From Ophioceras dolichostomum (lineage: Eukaryota > Ascomycota > Sordariomycetes > Magnaporthales > Ophioceraceae), in the NCBI GenBank assembly GCA_003049485.1, contig PYST01000067.1, forward strand, positions 1 through 64,000: 64,000 nucleotides of DNA, read 5' to 3'. Position numbers and translations under genes: made by a program. How positions within the stretch are numbered: the first letter of the stretch is position 1; each line of letters begins with the position of its first letter. Positions 24,272-36,423 of the stretch are shown in pieces. The notes beneath the pieces were generated by a model that was not told the origin of the DNA, searched no databases, and saw nothing but the letters and a program-made list of their open reading frames with translations.

Positions 24272-26465
24272 TCACTGCACTTTCCTGGCCCTCCACTCCT
24301 CCTTCAAGAAATCCGCACACCTCTCCGCGACCATCATAACCGGCATCATGGTGTGCGCGCTGGGAATCTTAGGGAACACGCTCGTGTCCGCGATCCTCAG
24401 GTTCGCCCAACCATGCACCCTCAGCCTCTGGTCCACAACCCCATTTCTCGAAGTCCTCGACATGCGGCAGGTACAGCTGTAGTGCAGAGTCGTGAGCGCC
24501 GAGCGCTTCGCGAACTCATCGATCTGCTCGTCCGTCACCTTGTCCCACAGCCCGCTCGCGTCTTCCAGGGGCCGGCCCTGAGCGGCCTGCACGGCTGCTT
24601 CCCTGGCCGCGGCGAGCTTCGCGGCGCGTCGCAGCATCGCTTCCTTCTCCCCGGGACCGGCGCCCGCGAACTCGGTGTAGACGTCTGTGCCGCGCGGCGG
24701 GGTCAAGTGGTCGTTGACCCCCGGCGCGACGATTAAGGGGCAGGGGTGCGGGTAGCCTGCCTCGGCGAGGCGCCCCGCCATGCGCATGCTGAAGCGGATT
24801 GCCGTGCGGGCTGTGGTCTTGTCATGGTCGTTCTGGAGGAAGGGGTAGCGCACGATCGGGTGGACGGCTGGGTCGGACGACGCGAGGGTGAGCGTCCCCT
24901 TCGAGACGGGCTGGGTGATGCACGTGAGCAGCGCGACAACGGGGGTCTGCGTGGTGCCAGGCAGCGAGACGGTGAGGGCGTTGATCGGGGTCATCATCAC
25001 TTCGACGTTGGGGATGTTGCGCGGCGATGCGGCGTCTATCGCGTCTTCGCCTGTGTTCGGGTCCGTGGTGGCGATGGTCATGTCGTCTTCGTTGAGGGCC
25101 GTCGTGCGCAAGAAGATGCTGTAGGGTGTGCTGCCGTGGGAGAGGAAGCCTTTGCCCAGGAAGATGTACAGGAGGAAGTGCCAGAGGCCGCCCAGGATGG
25201 TTTGGACGAACTGAATGGTATGGCTCAGCGGCGCCTGCACGTTCAGGGAGAACGAGACGTGGTCTTGGAGGTTTTGGCCCACGGCTGGGAGGTCGTGCAA
25301 GACGGTGATGCCGTGTTTTTGAAGCTGTTCCTTGGGACCGATGCCGCTAGAGCGAGCGCACAGATGGGGGAAACCGTTTGCCGTTAGCGCCATCAGCCTT
25401 CTCCCCGTTTCCTCCTATTCTCGTCATCAGTCAGTGTGACTGGCTGGGCACCTACCTGAGCATCAACAGCTGCGGCGTTCGGAGCGCACCGCTGCAAATG
25501 ATTACCTCGCGCCGAGCCTTGACGAAGAAGTCACGGCCGTTTTCTCTGAAATGAACGCCTCGAACCTGCTTCTTGGCTGCGTCCAACTTCAGCTTCGTCA
25601 CGGCTACCCCGGTGCAGACGGCCAGGCGGTCTCGCCGTTCCGAGGCGATCTTCTTGCTCAGGTACGAACGGTCAAGCGACGATCGGTACCCTTGCTTGTC
25701 GATGGCCAAGTCCAGGTGAAAGTATCCCTGTGCTGGTGCGCCCGGAGTGTTGCAATCTTCCAAGACAGGCAGACCGGCTGCTAGACAAGCCTTGGCCATG
25801 CTGATCGGTTTTAACCCCTTAGTTAGATGTCTTTATACTCACTTCCCTTGATCCCTCTCGACTCTTCTCTACAAGCACCGTAGAGACACAGAGCTGGCTT
25901 ACAATTGATAAAAGGTCTGCGGATGGTTAAACTGGCGGACCTGCATCGGGCCGTCATGGCCGCGCCCGGGATCAGCAGGATGACTGAGGTCCGTTTCCAT
26001 CTTCCGCCAGTACGGCTCGACCTTTTTCCAGCCCCAGTCCTCGAGGCCCATCTCCTCGGCCCATTCGTTGTAGCCGCCGGGCGGGCCTCGCGTGACGATG
26101 GTCGCATTGACGCGGCTCGTGCCGCCCAGAGTGTCCGCACTCAGCAGTCGCATGCGCTTGCCGAACGCCTCCGAAATCGGCTGAGACCAACGGTCCGTCA
26201 CCGTCCCGAGGCCGGCCATGAAGGAGTCCTGCCCTATCAGCGGGATGCGAAAGATCCAGCCGTCGTTGTACTCTCCCTTCTCCAACACCAGCACAGACGG
26301 CGGCGGCGTGCCCCGTCGTCCTCCCCCCAACGAGAAATCGAGCTCGGAAAGGCGGGAGGCTAGCACACAGCCTGCCGTCCCACCACCTACGACGACGTAG
26401 TCGAATGTCTTGCCATCGATCTCCTCTGCCCTCTTCACTGGATAGGACGTCGTGAACGGCCACAT
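24272..26465 (-). CDS. GMC-family FAD oxidoreductase (choline dehydrogenase-like)
   Basis: Flavoenzyme that oxidises an alcohol, sugar or aldehyde substrate. Three exons, 26465-25903, 25800-25456 and 25346-24272, with introns of 102 and 109 bp, give 660 aa. The second join is well supported because it restores LLML-SGIGPK, the second GMC signature. The FAD Rossmann motif DYVVVGGGTAGCVLASRLSE is at residues 22-41 and the first GMC signature is GGTSRVNATIVTRG. Near the C-terminus LHYSCTCRM and SAHTMMPVMMV place the two histidines expected in the active site, so the enzyme looks intact. The usual ATG is taken at 26465; an upstream GTG is not a plausible eukaryotic start. No signal peptide is obvious, so it is probably intracellular. 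Substrate is unknown; it neighbours a methyltransferase and, farther off, a transporter, but no biosynthetic backbone enzyme. Confidence 0.93.
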
Positions 26466-28784
26466 GGTCGACACTTTGGCGGTCCTCCAAATTCAGGTGG
26501 GTGGTGATTATGCGCTTGGCGTTGTGGTGCATAGAGAAGAGTGTGTGCGTTTGGACGCTGATGAAGACTGAGAAAGCAATGACATCTCACGACATTCCCT
26601 TTACTCCCCGGAACATCTACGAATCGTGATGCGCCATGCAAGGGTGATGAGCACTAAGTAGAGGATAGACCCGCCTTATCCCTCAGCCCTCATGTCTATT
26701 CTTACTGAATTAGCACATAGAACCATTCGCATTCCGCAGTCGCTTTTTCAGGCTGTAGGATTGGACAAGAGAGATGTTTCCGCGCCCTGTCAGATATATA
26801 AAAGGACCTCCTCGTTAGTGCTTATGAGAGATAATTTATTGCAATGTGAATGAGACCATTGTCCCGTCGTCGACACGTTCTTCTCCATCCAAAGCAACCA
26901 AGAAAGAACGAGGGAACTGAATCCCCCCGCATGATATCCCCGCTTCGACAGTTTAGCCCTACAGGCACAGAGGGGCCGCCGCCGCTCCCCTTTTTTCCAG
27001 GGAGCCCTCTCCAGTTCGGCTCCGGGCATGCCAGCGATCGAACAGCAAACAACCCACGGTCCGTCCAAAGGAGGAATGACTAAGCACTGACGGCAGAGTT
27101 CTCCCTTCCTACTAGCCTTGTCGCCGCAGCTACTGTTACGGACTTGAAGGTCATGCTGGGGAAAGCGGAGGTAAGAGAATGATGAGGTCACGCCCCTGAC
27201 GCTGTCGTGACTCGTGCACACCAAGCACCAGGGGATCAGGGGATGGCTGGCCTTCACATCGGTGAGGGCCCAAACCAGGGCACAACCGAAAGAGAGGACT
27301 TCCCAGCCAACTGGAGCAGTAATGATCAATACGCGCATCCCTCAATTGTAGAAACGGGCCAGTTTTGGAGGCGACATTTCCAGCGCGGCCACGCACTGCC
27401 GGCAGCCATTACCCCGTGATTTCAGTACTATCCCAAGAAAGTGTCGGTCAATTGTCACATAAAGCTCATCGTAGAGATAATATTGACGACCTAGGTACAT
27501 CTTGACACCTTAAACCCCATTTTTCTCAACTTCCAAGAACTGGAGCAGGAAGGAGTGGCGCTCACCCCGCACGGAAGGATTCGCACTTGCTCCCTCCCAC
27601 TCCATACCAGATACCTGCCTCCTTCCTATGCAGATGGCTGGTCAGCAGGGACCGGTTTCCTACTCCCGCCACCTTTCCAAACTCTGGTCAACGGACGCGA
27701 AGCCGGTGAGGAGGAGGCTAGGGCGGTAGCACCGTGAGACTTGAATGTGGAGTCAGAGGGTGCCGGTTGGTTGAAGTCGAGGCCGAATGCCTACAATGGT
27801 GTAAGGCTAGTTGAAGGGACAGCACAACGACGGATTCATCACTGGACAAGCAGGCTGAGGACGGCGCGGTCTCCCCATGCACCAGTCCAGGCACTACTTC
27901 TCTGGTATCTGAACTAGCTAGTTGCTACCAAAGAGGGAAATGGATGTTACGAAAAAAATTACTCGAGAACAAGCCATAGCCTAAAGTCGACGCAGGCACA
28001 GAAGAGGCTTCCCAACTCGTCCTGGTTCTGTGCTCCCCTGACGGACATGAAAGAAAAGGAATTCGGATGGAACAAGGGCAAAGATTGACGACAACCGAAA
28101 AGATATGATAACCTGGGTGATAGGCAGTGATCATCAGACAGAGCTCCACGGATGCAGCCCAGCTCCTCGAGCAGGTTAGCGAAACGCTAACAGGAAACAC
28201 AACCCGATTTCAGATCTGGAACTACCAGATAAATGGAACAGATCCCGGCGAACAAAATCACCAGCACAAACGAGATTGAGATAACAGAGTGCGCAAAGTA
28301 GGAATGAAAGGGAAAGCAACAAGAAAAGAAAAAAAAAGATAAAAAAAAACCAGGAGAAGTCTGAGGCAGGCATCATCAGTCTCCGGTTCTCAGCCAATCG
28401 CGACCGAAAAGACAGCTCAGAGACGCAAAAAAAGGGAGAGGGACAGGGGGCTGTAAAGGAATACACAGAGCTTTTGCTTGACAAGACGAGAAGGGACCCT
28501 CGCCCATGCCCCTTGGCTGGGAGGGTCTTCGAGAATGTAGAGCAGTGGAAAGAGTGAGAACATGACCTCGGAACAGAGACAAGGAGTTTGAAGAAACGTG
28601 AAAACAGCAAAAAGGAGGTCGTTGTTGCAGTGTTTCCATCGCGAGAATCGTCAATCGTTGCTCAGGCGTCTAGGCAGCGATCGACGCGCCCCCATCATCA
28701 TCTGCATCGCCGGATCGTCATTAGCGGCAGGGCAGCCTCAAGCAGTGTGCCCGTCCCGAGAGACCAACCTGCTTGCTGCTTGCT
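26466..28784. other. Intergenic, no supported gene
   Basis: The part next to 26466 is the GMC gene promoter; the part near 28784 is probably dynamin 3' UTR, with A-rich runs at 28320-28350. A TATA-like sequence (TATATAAAAGG, about 26795) faces right, but no convincing coding region follows it. A 182-codon minus frame (27338-26790) lacks any family feature. Confidence 0.5.
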
Positions 28785-31700
28785 TCACGCAACTCCACTA
28801 ACGCTGGGAGCGACGGAGATGGGCCGTTGTTGCTGCTGATGCTGCTGAGGCTGATGATGGCGAAGAGGCGTAGCACCGCTCGAGATCGAGTAGTTGTCCT
28901 CGCCTCGCGGCTGGTAGGACGACTCGAAGGACTGACCGGTAGTGGTAGGGTTGAACGACGAGGCCATGTTCGTAGCACTCTGGCTGACGTCCAGGCCGGC
29001 AGCCACCTCAGAGTCGTCCCCGGAAGCCTCGAGCTTGCGGATGGAGCCCATCGCCGCGGCGAGCTTCATCTGCTCGTCCTGGAGCTTTGCGCGCTTCGTG
29101 GCCACTTCAGGCTCCTCGGCCATAAGGGCATCAATGCGGCTTTGGCCTATTGTAAGGGATGGGGCGGCTATTGTCAGCAAGTGGGACGAACGCCAGGCTG
29201 TCTTGAGGACTGGGTAAGTATCTGTGGCTTGGAAATGCAGACGCATGACTCACCACCGGAGACTAGCTCGAGTTTCGCATCCAGGAACATTTGCCGCGAG
29301 AGAGAATCCACAATCGAGGGGATGAAGTCAGATATGACAGTGAGAACCACAGAGTCGATGAAGCGACGAGCAGCCGTAAGATAATAACCGCGCACGTATG
29401 CACAAACTTCGAGCTCTTTGGAGAAAGGCTCTTCGCCGAGCTTCGCGATTTCAGCCTTCGTACGAGCCTCCTCCTCCTTCTGCTCCGAGGGGGACATTTG
29501 CGTCCAGTCCTTCAGTCTCGGGGGGGCCTCTTTGCCGCTTTGGGCTTGGTACGCTCGCCAGCGGCACCAATGGCGGTGCCGTCGGATGACGATATCCTCG
29601 GCATTCTTGTGGCGTTGGATGGTTTCGGCGTCCAGCGTATACATCCTGTGGCATTCGCGAGAGTACAGCTTGTGGACCGCCTGCTTCAGCGCGAAGCCTT
29701 GGGTGTCAATAAAGCGGTCCAAATGCGCCTGAGACTCCCGGAAGGCAGCCCTATTGCGGAGTACCCTGAAAGACATGGCGAGGACTTCCTGAATCTTTTC
29801 GCGGAGGATGCGGATGAAGGCTACAGCGAACGTATCCAGCGGACCGTCCCAGAGAGCGATCGCTTCCAGGCTCAGCTCCTCGTAGACTTCCATGGGTGTA
29901 ATGTCTGGTGCTCCCTGCCTCGATTTGTTTTTGATCCGCCGGCGAATGTCCATCAGAGTTCTACTCTGAGTGACCCCAGCGGTGGTCCCAGCCTGGCTCA
30001 CCTCGTCGTCCTCTTGCTTATACACACCGAAGCGTGGTCTTTTGGGAGTTGCGGAAGCCACATCATTCTGGCCATTGGCAAACTCCTGGAATGATCGACG
30101 ATGCGTATAAGGGGTAGCGCCCAAATGCGAGCCATCGTTGTCATCCGAGCCATTAACAAGGTTGACGGTCGGGCTGGGGGTTGGGGGCTGTGATCCGGGC
30201 ATCCGCACCGGCGCGGTGACGATAAACTTGGGTTTTGCCGCCAGTATCTTGTCACGGAAAACTTCCGTGAGATCTCCCCAGGCCGCCTCGAACTGGTTTT
30301 TGTCGCCGCCTGGGCCGGAGAGATTGAAGCGGATGTTGTTCATGAAGCTCACCAAACTCTCCCTCAATTCGGCATAGGGGTTGACCGGGGTATCGGGGAA
30401 GTTGGATAGCTCTACGTCGACGACCTTGAGCCGTTGCTCCACGAGCTCCATGATTTTCGGGAGGCACTCCACAAACGCACTGCGAAGCTTCGTGGACAAG
30501 AAGACAACCAATGCGTTAAGGCCGCAGCGAGAGGCGTATTGCTGGAACTCCTTAGGCCAAGTATTGTCAAGCTCCAGGTGTGAGGCCGGTCGCTGCCGAT
30601 TGAAGAACGACTCCTCAAACGAGTTCTGCAGGTCCATGGGCTGGCCCGGCTCCAGCGGCTGACGCGCCGTGATGAAGAAGGAGTGGCCTACTTTGTGCTG
30701 AATGCCGTTCAGCATTCTCAACCACTGGTCGTAGGTGCGGGTCGACTGCGGTAGGAGATCGGCTTTTGTCATGATGCCGACCGTGCGGGCCTGTGCCCTC
30801 TGCTTGCGGATCACATTGAGCGTGCTCGAGTTCTCAGGATCTTGATTCATGGGGACGGCCCACAGAATGATCGCACCCTGATCGGATATATGCTTCTTCG
30901 CCAGGTTTTCGACGACCTTGACGAGGTAGCCATCCTCTTCGTGGCGGGGCGTCTTAATGAGACCTGGCAAGTCGTAGAAGCTCAAGTCTGCCAGGCCGGG
31001 ACCGGAGATATCGAGAGCTACGGTGTTCGGTGAGAAAGTGGCCTCTGCATCGCTCTCTGCCTCGTCTAGCAGCGCCTCCTCCTCGGCCAAGTTGAAGTCG
31101 TCTCCAACTTGGCCGAAACGCGGTACAAACTGCCTGAAGTCTGTATCGTGGTTGAGGATAGCGACCTGCGCCCAACGGATGGCCGTCTTGATCTTCTCGT
31201 CATTCTTGTCCTTGCACGACCAGAACTCCTTTGTCGCGCGGGACTGGGGCGACCAGGGACCAAATTCCTTGTCTTTGGTCAGCTGCCGACGGGGCTGTCC
31301 GTCGTAGATGAAGTCCTGTTGAAGAGCGATATCGCACCTCCAAGTGTCGCTCTGGGAAAGCCGAATGTGCACCGGACAGCGGGTACACATGCCCTCTCGG
31401 TGGGGTAGCGATATGCCTGCGATTCCAGACATCAGGGTCGATTTGCCAGACGACTGGTCGCCGACCAGGACGAGCGAAGGCAGATCAACAACATGCTGGA
31501 TACCAAGGCTTTGCAGTTTGCCCAGTGTCTCTCCGAGAGCCTTCTTGTTTTCGGCAACCTTCCGAAAGTTGCGATTGAGGAGGCTGTCGTTCTGAGAGGC
31601 GGTAGGAAGCACTGGCGGTACAGCCTCGATGACCGGTTCCGGCTTGACCAGTTTGGGAGGCGCTTTTCTGATCTCCATAAAAACAATGTCGTCATTCTCC

Positions 31701-32024
31701 TCCTCGTCAAGGGACGGGTCTACAGCAGGCCAGGCCGCTCGCGTAGCAACACTCGCTATCGAAAAGCGTCAGACATCATTGGCGATAACGAGGGATGGGG
31801 CAGAAAATGGAGGGAACACGAAGGTACGAATGAAACATACGAGCGTTAGAGCGCACATGGCGCATGTCAGGAACGACAGTAGGTGGCATCTGCGTCCGCG
31901 ACGAGACGACAGAAGGTGCGGGCATACGCCTTCTCGGCGTGGAGGACAGGCCAGCTCTGCCGGCGCACGGCGAATCGGGCGAAGCCGCCCGACGACGCGG
32001 CTCTTGCTTGATGAAGGCCGACAT
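28785..32024 (-). CDS. Dynamin-superfamily large GTPase (Mx/dynamin-like)
   Basis: GTPase of the dynamin class, which remodels membranes by GTP-driven assembly. Three exons, 32024-31841, 31755-29254 and 29146-28785 (introns 85 and 107 bp), give 1015 aa. The G domain carries the P-loop GDQSSGKST (160-168), the thr-containing switch region (REGMCTRCPVHIRL), the DxxG motif in FYDLPGLIK and the MTKADLLP base-recognition motif. A long stalk-like region with an inserted Pro/Ser/Asn-rich loop follows (about 580-680). The C-terminal exon has a short helical segment, then a Gln/His/Pro-rich tail. I see no PH domain, which fits the fungal Mx-like or Vps1-like branch rather than classical endocytic dynamin. 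The start is MSAFIKQEP at 32024; an in-frame GTG upstream is rejected. It diverges from the GMPPA-type gene. The exact membrane target is unknown. Confidence 0.92.
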
Positions 32025-33103
32025 CACTGGGCCGATAGCTCCCGGTTTGGTGATCCTCACAGTGAGGAGTCTAAGGGTGCGCGCGTCAAACTGAGACTGA
32101 TCATCAACTGTGATTGGGAGAAGGAGGGTGGCCGTAGAGAATGAACAGGTCGAGGCTGGAGGAGTGGCCCTTGATGCGAGTGGAGGTCACGAAAAGTTAT
32201 GTGGTGGGATAGCAGATGTGGAGGGCACGACGACGCAAGAGGAAGGAAGCACCCGCTTTCTCAACAGACCATCCAGCAGAATCACAGCAAAGATGAAAGA
32301 GAGAAAGCAGCACAAGGGCAGGTAGAAAACAAAAACCAGGAAGACGGGGAAGAAAATCCAGTCCGACCTGCTAAGGCAGGGGAGACAAACGTGTTGCCCC
32401 AAGCGATCTCGGACGGCTCTCTGGGACTTGTCAGAGGCTGTTAAAAATCCCATATATTTTGCGCCGCAGACTTATCAGTAAACATCGAAGAGGAGAGTGC
32501 GACTCGAGCAGACGATTGTGGCCGGTGGCTGGGGATTTGCGGGGTCGTTCATGGCAGCTGGGGCACTCCTGCGAGTTCACGGCTGCTCACCGAAATATGC
32601 TGGATGACCGTGAACATCGCTCAAACGATGATGGTCCCCTTGTTCCATGCAACTGCCCGACACCCGGCCTGTCGGGCGTAAGAAAAATAAAATCTCCCCC
32701 TACCTGACCCAACCTGATTCGCGCTGGGCAATACTCAGTCAAGCTGACCCAAATTTTGTATCAGGAGTTGATGATTGAATACTCAGCCTCAATAATATTC
32801 ATCTCGCAGACAACGGGGTCACTGCTGACTGTCCTCACCGTAAAATGGAAGCCGTGGCCAACGAAGGCGGGGCACTTTTGTCTGCGGGTCCGCCAATTGA
32901 AGCAAGGGGTACCCCTCCACAGCACATGCTCAGGAACTGAGGATGATTGGCCCAAATTTCCAATTCCAAGTGGTTGCACAACCTCGAAACTCGACACATA
33001 AACACCAACAGTTGAGGTCGTCTTGACACCATCGCCTCCTTGTATTCTAGATGCGAACCACCCTCTCTCGATAAAGTGCTTTTATTTCTCTGTCAAATCA
33101 ATC
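32025..33103. other. Divergent promoter region
   Basis: About 1.1 kb between the start codons of the dynamin-like gene (-) and the GMPPA-type gene (+). It holds both promoters and leaders. AT-richer patches occur near 32440-32460 and 32750-32800. No coding evidence. Confidence 0.55.
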
Positions 33104-34784
33104 ATGTCGCTGCAGATCCCCTACCGCGCGAACGGCGTGCAGCCCGTCACCAAGGCGGTCATTCTGGTGAGCTCTTCTCCTTTCCCCTGTCGGCATCCAA
33201 CACTGGTAAAGGGCGGTGACGTTGCCCCTTTGCTGCACGCCAGCGGCAGATCCTGTACCGTCGCACAGATCGCCCACCACGGACTTCTGTATACTAACCG
33301 CTTGGGCGATGCGCATATTAGGTGGGCGGCGCTTCAAGAGGCACTCGGTTCCGGCCTCTTTCTCTCGATGTCCCTAAGGTCAGTAGTTGGTCCGCTACCA
33401 GCTTATATTCCTCCCTCCTTCCCTCCCTTCGTCGCTCCGACAGCTGTTGACCACGCCAACGCGCACGCAATGACCACAGCCTCTCTTCGACGTTGCCGGC
33501 CACCCGATCATCTGGCACTGCCTGACGGCCATCGAGAAAGTGCCATCCATCCACGAAGTTTATCTGATCGGCTACTACGACGAGTCCGTGTTCCGCGACT
33601 TCATCAAAGATGCGTCGACCGAGTTTCCCAACCTGTCGATCAAGTATCTGCGAGAGTACCAAGCGCTAGGCACAGCAGGCGGTCTGTACCACTTCCGCGA
33701 CGCCATCCTGAAGGGCCGACCAGAGCGCCTGTTCGTGCTCAACTCGGACGTGTGCTGCTCGTTCCCGCTAGGCGAAATGCTGAAGATGTTCACGGAGAAG
33801 GACGCCGAGGCGGTGATCCTCGGGACGCGCGTCGGCGAAGAGTCGGCAAAGAACTTCGGCTGTATCGTTAGCGACGACCACACCCGTCGCGTGCTGCACT
33901 ACGTCGAGAAGCCCGAGTCACACATCTCCAACCTCATCAACTGCGGCGTGTACCTGTTCAGCACCGAGGCCATCTTCCCGTCGATCCGCTCAGCCATCAA
34001 GCGCCGCACCGACCGCCCGCGCCTGGTGTCGTACCCATCCTCGGACAACCTCGAGCGCAGTTTCATCGAGTACGACGACGACGATGAGGCATCCCAGAAC
34101 GAGGTCATCCGCCTGGAGCAGGACATCCTGTCGGACATGGCCGACAACAAGCAGTTCTACGTGTACGAGACCAAGGACTTCTGGCGACAGATCAAGACTG
34201 CTGGCTCGGCCGTGCCCGCCAACGCCCTGTACTTGCAGAAGGCCTGGCAGAGCGGGTCCAAGGAGCTGGCCGCCCCCGGCCCCAATGTGATTCCTCCCGT
34301 TTTCATCCACCCCACGGCCCACGTCGACCCGACGGCCAAGCTGGGCCCCAACGTGTCGATTGGTCCCCGCGTAACCGTCGGCGCGGGTGCGCGCATCAAG
34401 GAGTCGATCGTGCTGGAGGACTCAGAGGTCAAGCACGACGCGTGTGTGCTGTACTCCATCATCGGCTGGAACAGCCGCGTCGGCGCCTGGGCTCGCGTCG
34501 AGGGCACCCCAACCCCGGCCACGAGCCACACCACCAGCATTGTCAAGCAGGGCGTCAAGGTCCAGGCCATCACCATTCTGGGCAAGGAGTGCGGCGTCGG
34601 CGACGAGATCCGCGTGCAGAACTGCGTGTGCCTGCCATTCAAGGAGCTGAAGAGGGTGCGTGTTCTTCCCCTGACCCCATACTCAGTCCCCATCGTCACC
34701 CAACATAACAATGTCTACGGCGCACTAACATATGGCTGTTTCTATCTACCTGTCTAGGACGTCGCCAACGAGGTCATCATGTGA
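33104..34784 (+). CDS. GMPPA-type mannose-1-phosphate guanylyltransferase subunit
   Basis: Belongs to the GDP-mannose pyrophosphorylase family, which supplies GDP-mannose for glycosylation and the cell wall. Four exons, 33104-33166, 33322-33378, 33480-34655 and 34758-34784, all phase 0, give 440 aa. The 19-codon second exon supplies the nucleotide-binding motif VGGASRGTRFRPLSLDVPK, joined to PLFDVAGHPI. Further on are LNSDVCCSFPL, YVEKPESHISNLINCGVYLF, and a left-handed beta-helix region (IHPTAHVDPTAKLGPNVSIG) ending in KELKRDVANEVIM. The longer length and the GTRFRPLS and SDVCC features match the animal GMPPA (alpha, regulatory) type better than the ~360-aa catalytic Mpg1/GMPPB type. Whether it is catalytic or regulatory here is not known. 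It shares a divergent promoter with the dynamin-like gene. Confidence 0.94.
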
Positions 34785-36423
34785 AAGGGGTTCTTTTGTC
34801 GACAAGAGTGGGCATCAACACCCATCATGAAGCAAAGACGGAAAATATCATGGAAAAAGAAAAAAAGAGAAAAGAAATTGCACCCAAGATACCATCTGCC
34901 GAATCAGGTCATGTTCAGGACGGAACCAAAAAGAAATGGATTTTTGCGGCTAGGCGAGCTCTCCCGTCGCATCTAAACCTTTCATAATCGATGCCTTTGC
35001 TACTCAGAGCGAAGGAGAATCCATGTAGACAACGAAAAAAAGACAGAGACAACCATGTTGCTCGTTATTTTGCTACAACTGATGACTCTCATGTCTTGGG
35101 TGAACATGGCGTTCAGTCAGCCAAGTAAGGACGGGCGAAATACGAAATTGTCGGGCTTGAATCTCCGAAAATAAAACAAGAGGAGGTTGTCATCAAAAAC
35201 GGTCATTGGACAGCGAGGGAGAAAAGGATCTCCGAGGAACAGGTTCATCGCTCTCGTTGGTAGTACATGCACCTATAGCGTGGCAGGCAAAAACAGGCCG
35301 AATGCGAGGCGACCCAAAGACCACCCTTCTGGACTGGACAGGAACAGAGAAACGAAAGAGGCGAAAGTCACTGGGTTCGCCACGGCTGTCGTGTTCCCCC
35401 CTTAATTAGTGCAGAACAATCGGCCCAGCTGGGCCTGGCGGCACCGTTCGGCGCATTTGACGATGCATGAAGGACGACCCAATCGCCCCAGTTAACACCT
35501 GACGATCTGCCTACAATAGTAGGTACTTTCAGGGCCGGATTGCTGGCCCAGCTGAGCTCTTGGCTCCCTCCCTCCATTTCGGCTGGCAGTCGACGAGCTC
35601 ACTACCGAAAGCCACGGCGCCACGTCCTCTCGTCCTTCAGCTCCCTCACCTGCCACTTGAGCTTCCCTCCCCACCGATGCGGGGCCGGATTTTGCTTTAT
35701 CTTTGAAAAGGAGGAGGCCGGAGGGAGCTTCCGGCGATTGATGCGTCTGCAACGACGCCTGATGGGACACAGGACTCTTCCTGATAACCAATCGTCCACA
35801 TTAAGCCCCGTTTTTGAAAGTACAGTTGGCGCCGGTGACTGGATGGACCGCTGGGGTGAGGCCCGTGATGTCTTAACCAATCCTAATTCTGTAGTCTGGC
35901 CCAAGGTTTAGCTCGTGGTGGACTTTTGGGCCTACCTTCCATTCCGTCGATAGTAAGGCGACAGATAGGACAAACAGCCTTGGAACGAGTCAATATTCGT
36001 TGTGTAAAGCAGCCGTTTGGCTTGACAATCTTGCAATCCGGCATCGACGGGATAGAACCATGCCCCTGGCTTATTGTTCCCATCGGACGAAACGAAATGC
36101 ATACAGAACAACAGAGTGTCGGTGAAGCCTGCTGCAAGAAGCTTGGACGACCTTGCATGTGAATTCCGGCAGCTCAACTCAGGCGGGGCGGGGTCCGTCA
36201 AGTCCCTCTCCCACTTGCTTCCTCTGCTGCTTCCCGTCCACAACCACTCATGCATTTTAGCTCCATTCCGCATGTGCCGTGCGTGTCCCAAGACCACCTA
36301 GACAGGGCGGGAGCAAACAAAAGACGCAGGCCGCCACTTTTTCGATCGACACGTCTTCCTGGAGCGACATATTGACACAAAACTGCTGCCAAAATTTGCT
36401 CAGGAAAGACGCTCTGTATCAAG
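34785..36423. other. Intergenic, no supported gene
   Basis: 3' UTR of the GMPPA-type gene followed by spacer and the promoter of the next plus-strand gene. A TAGGTA motif is at about 35517-35526. No conserved coding pattern seen. Confidence 0.5.

Noticed and set aside
26790..27338. 182-codon minus-strand frame with a true ATG
   Set aside because: No conserved motif, signal peptide or regular hydrophobic pattern; downstream of no recognisable promoter in that direction.
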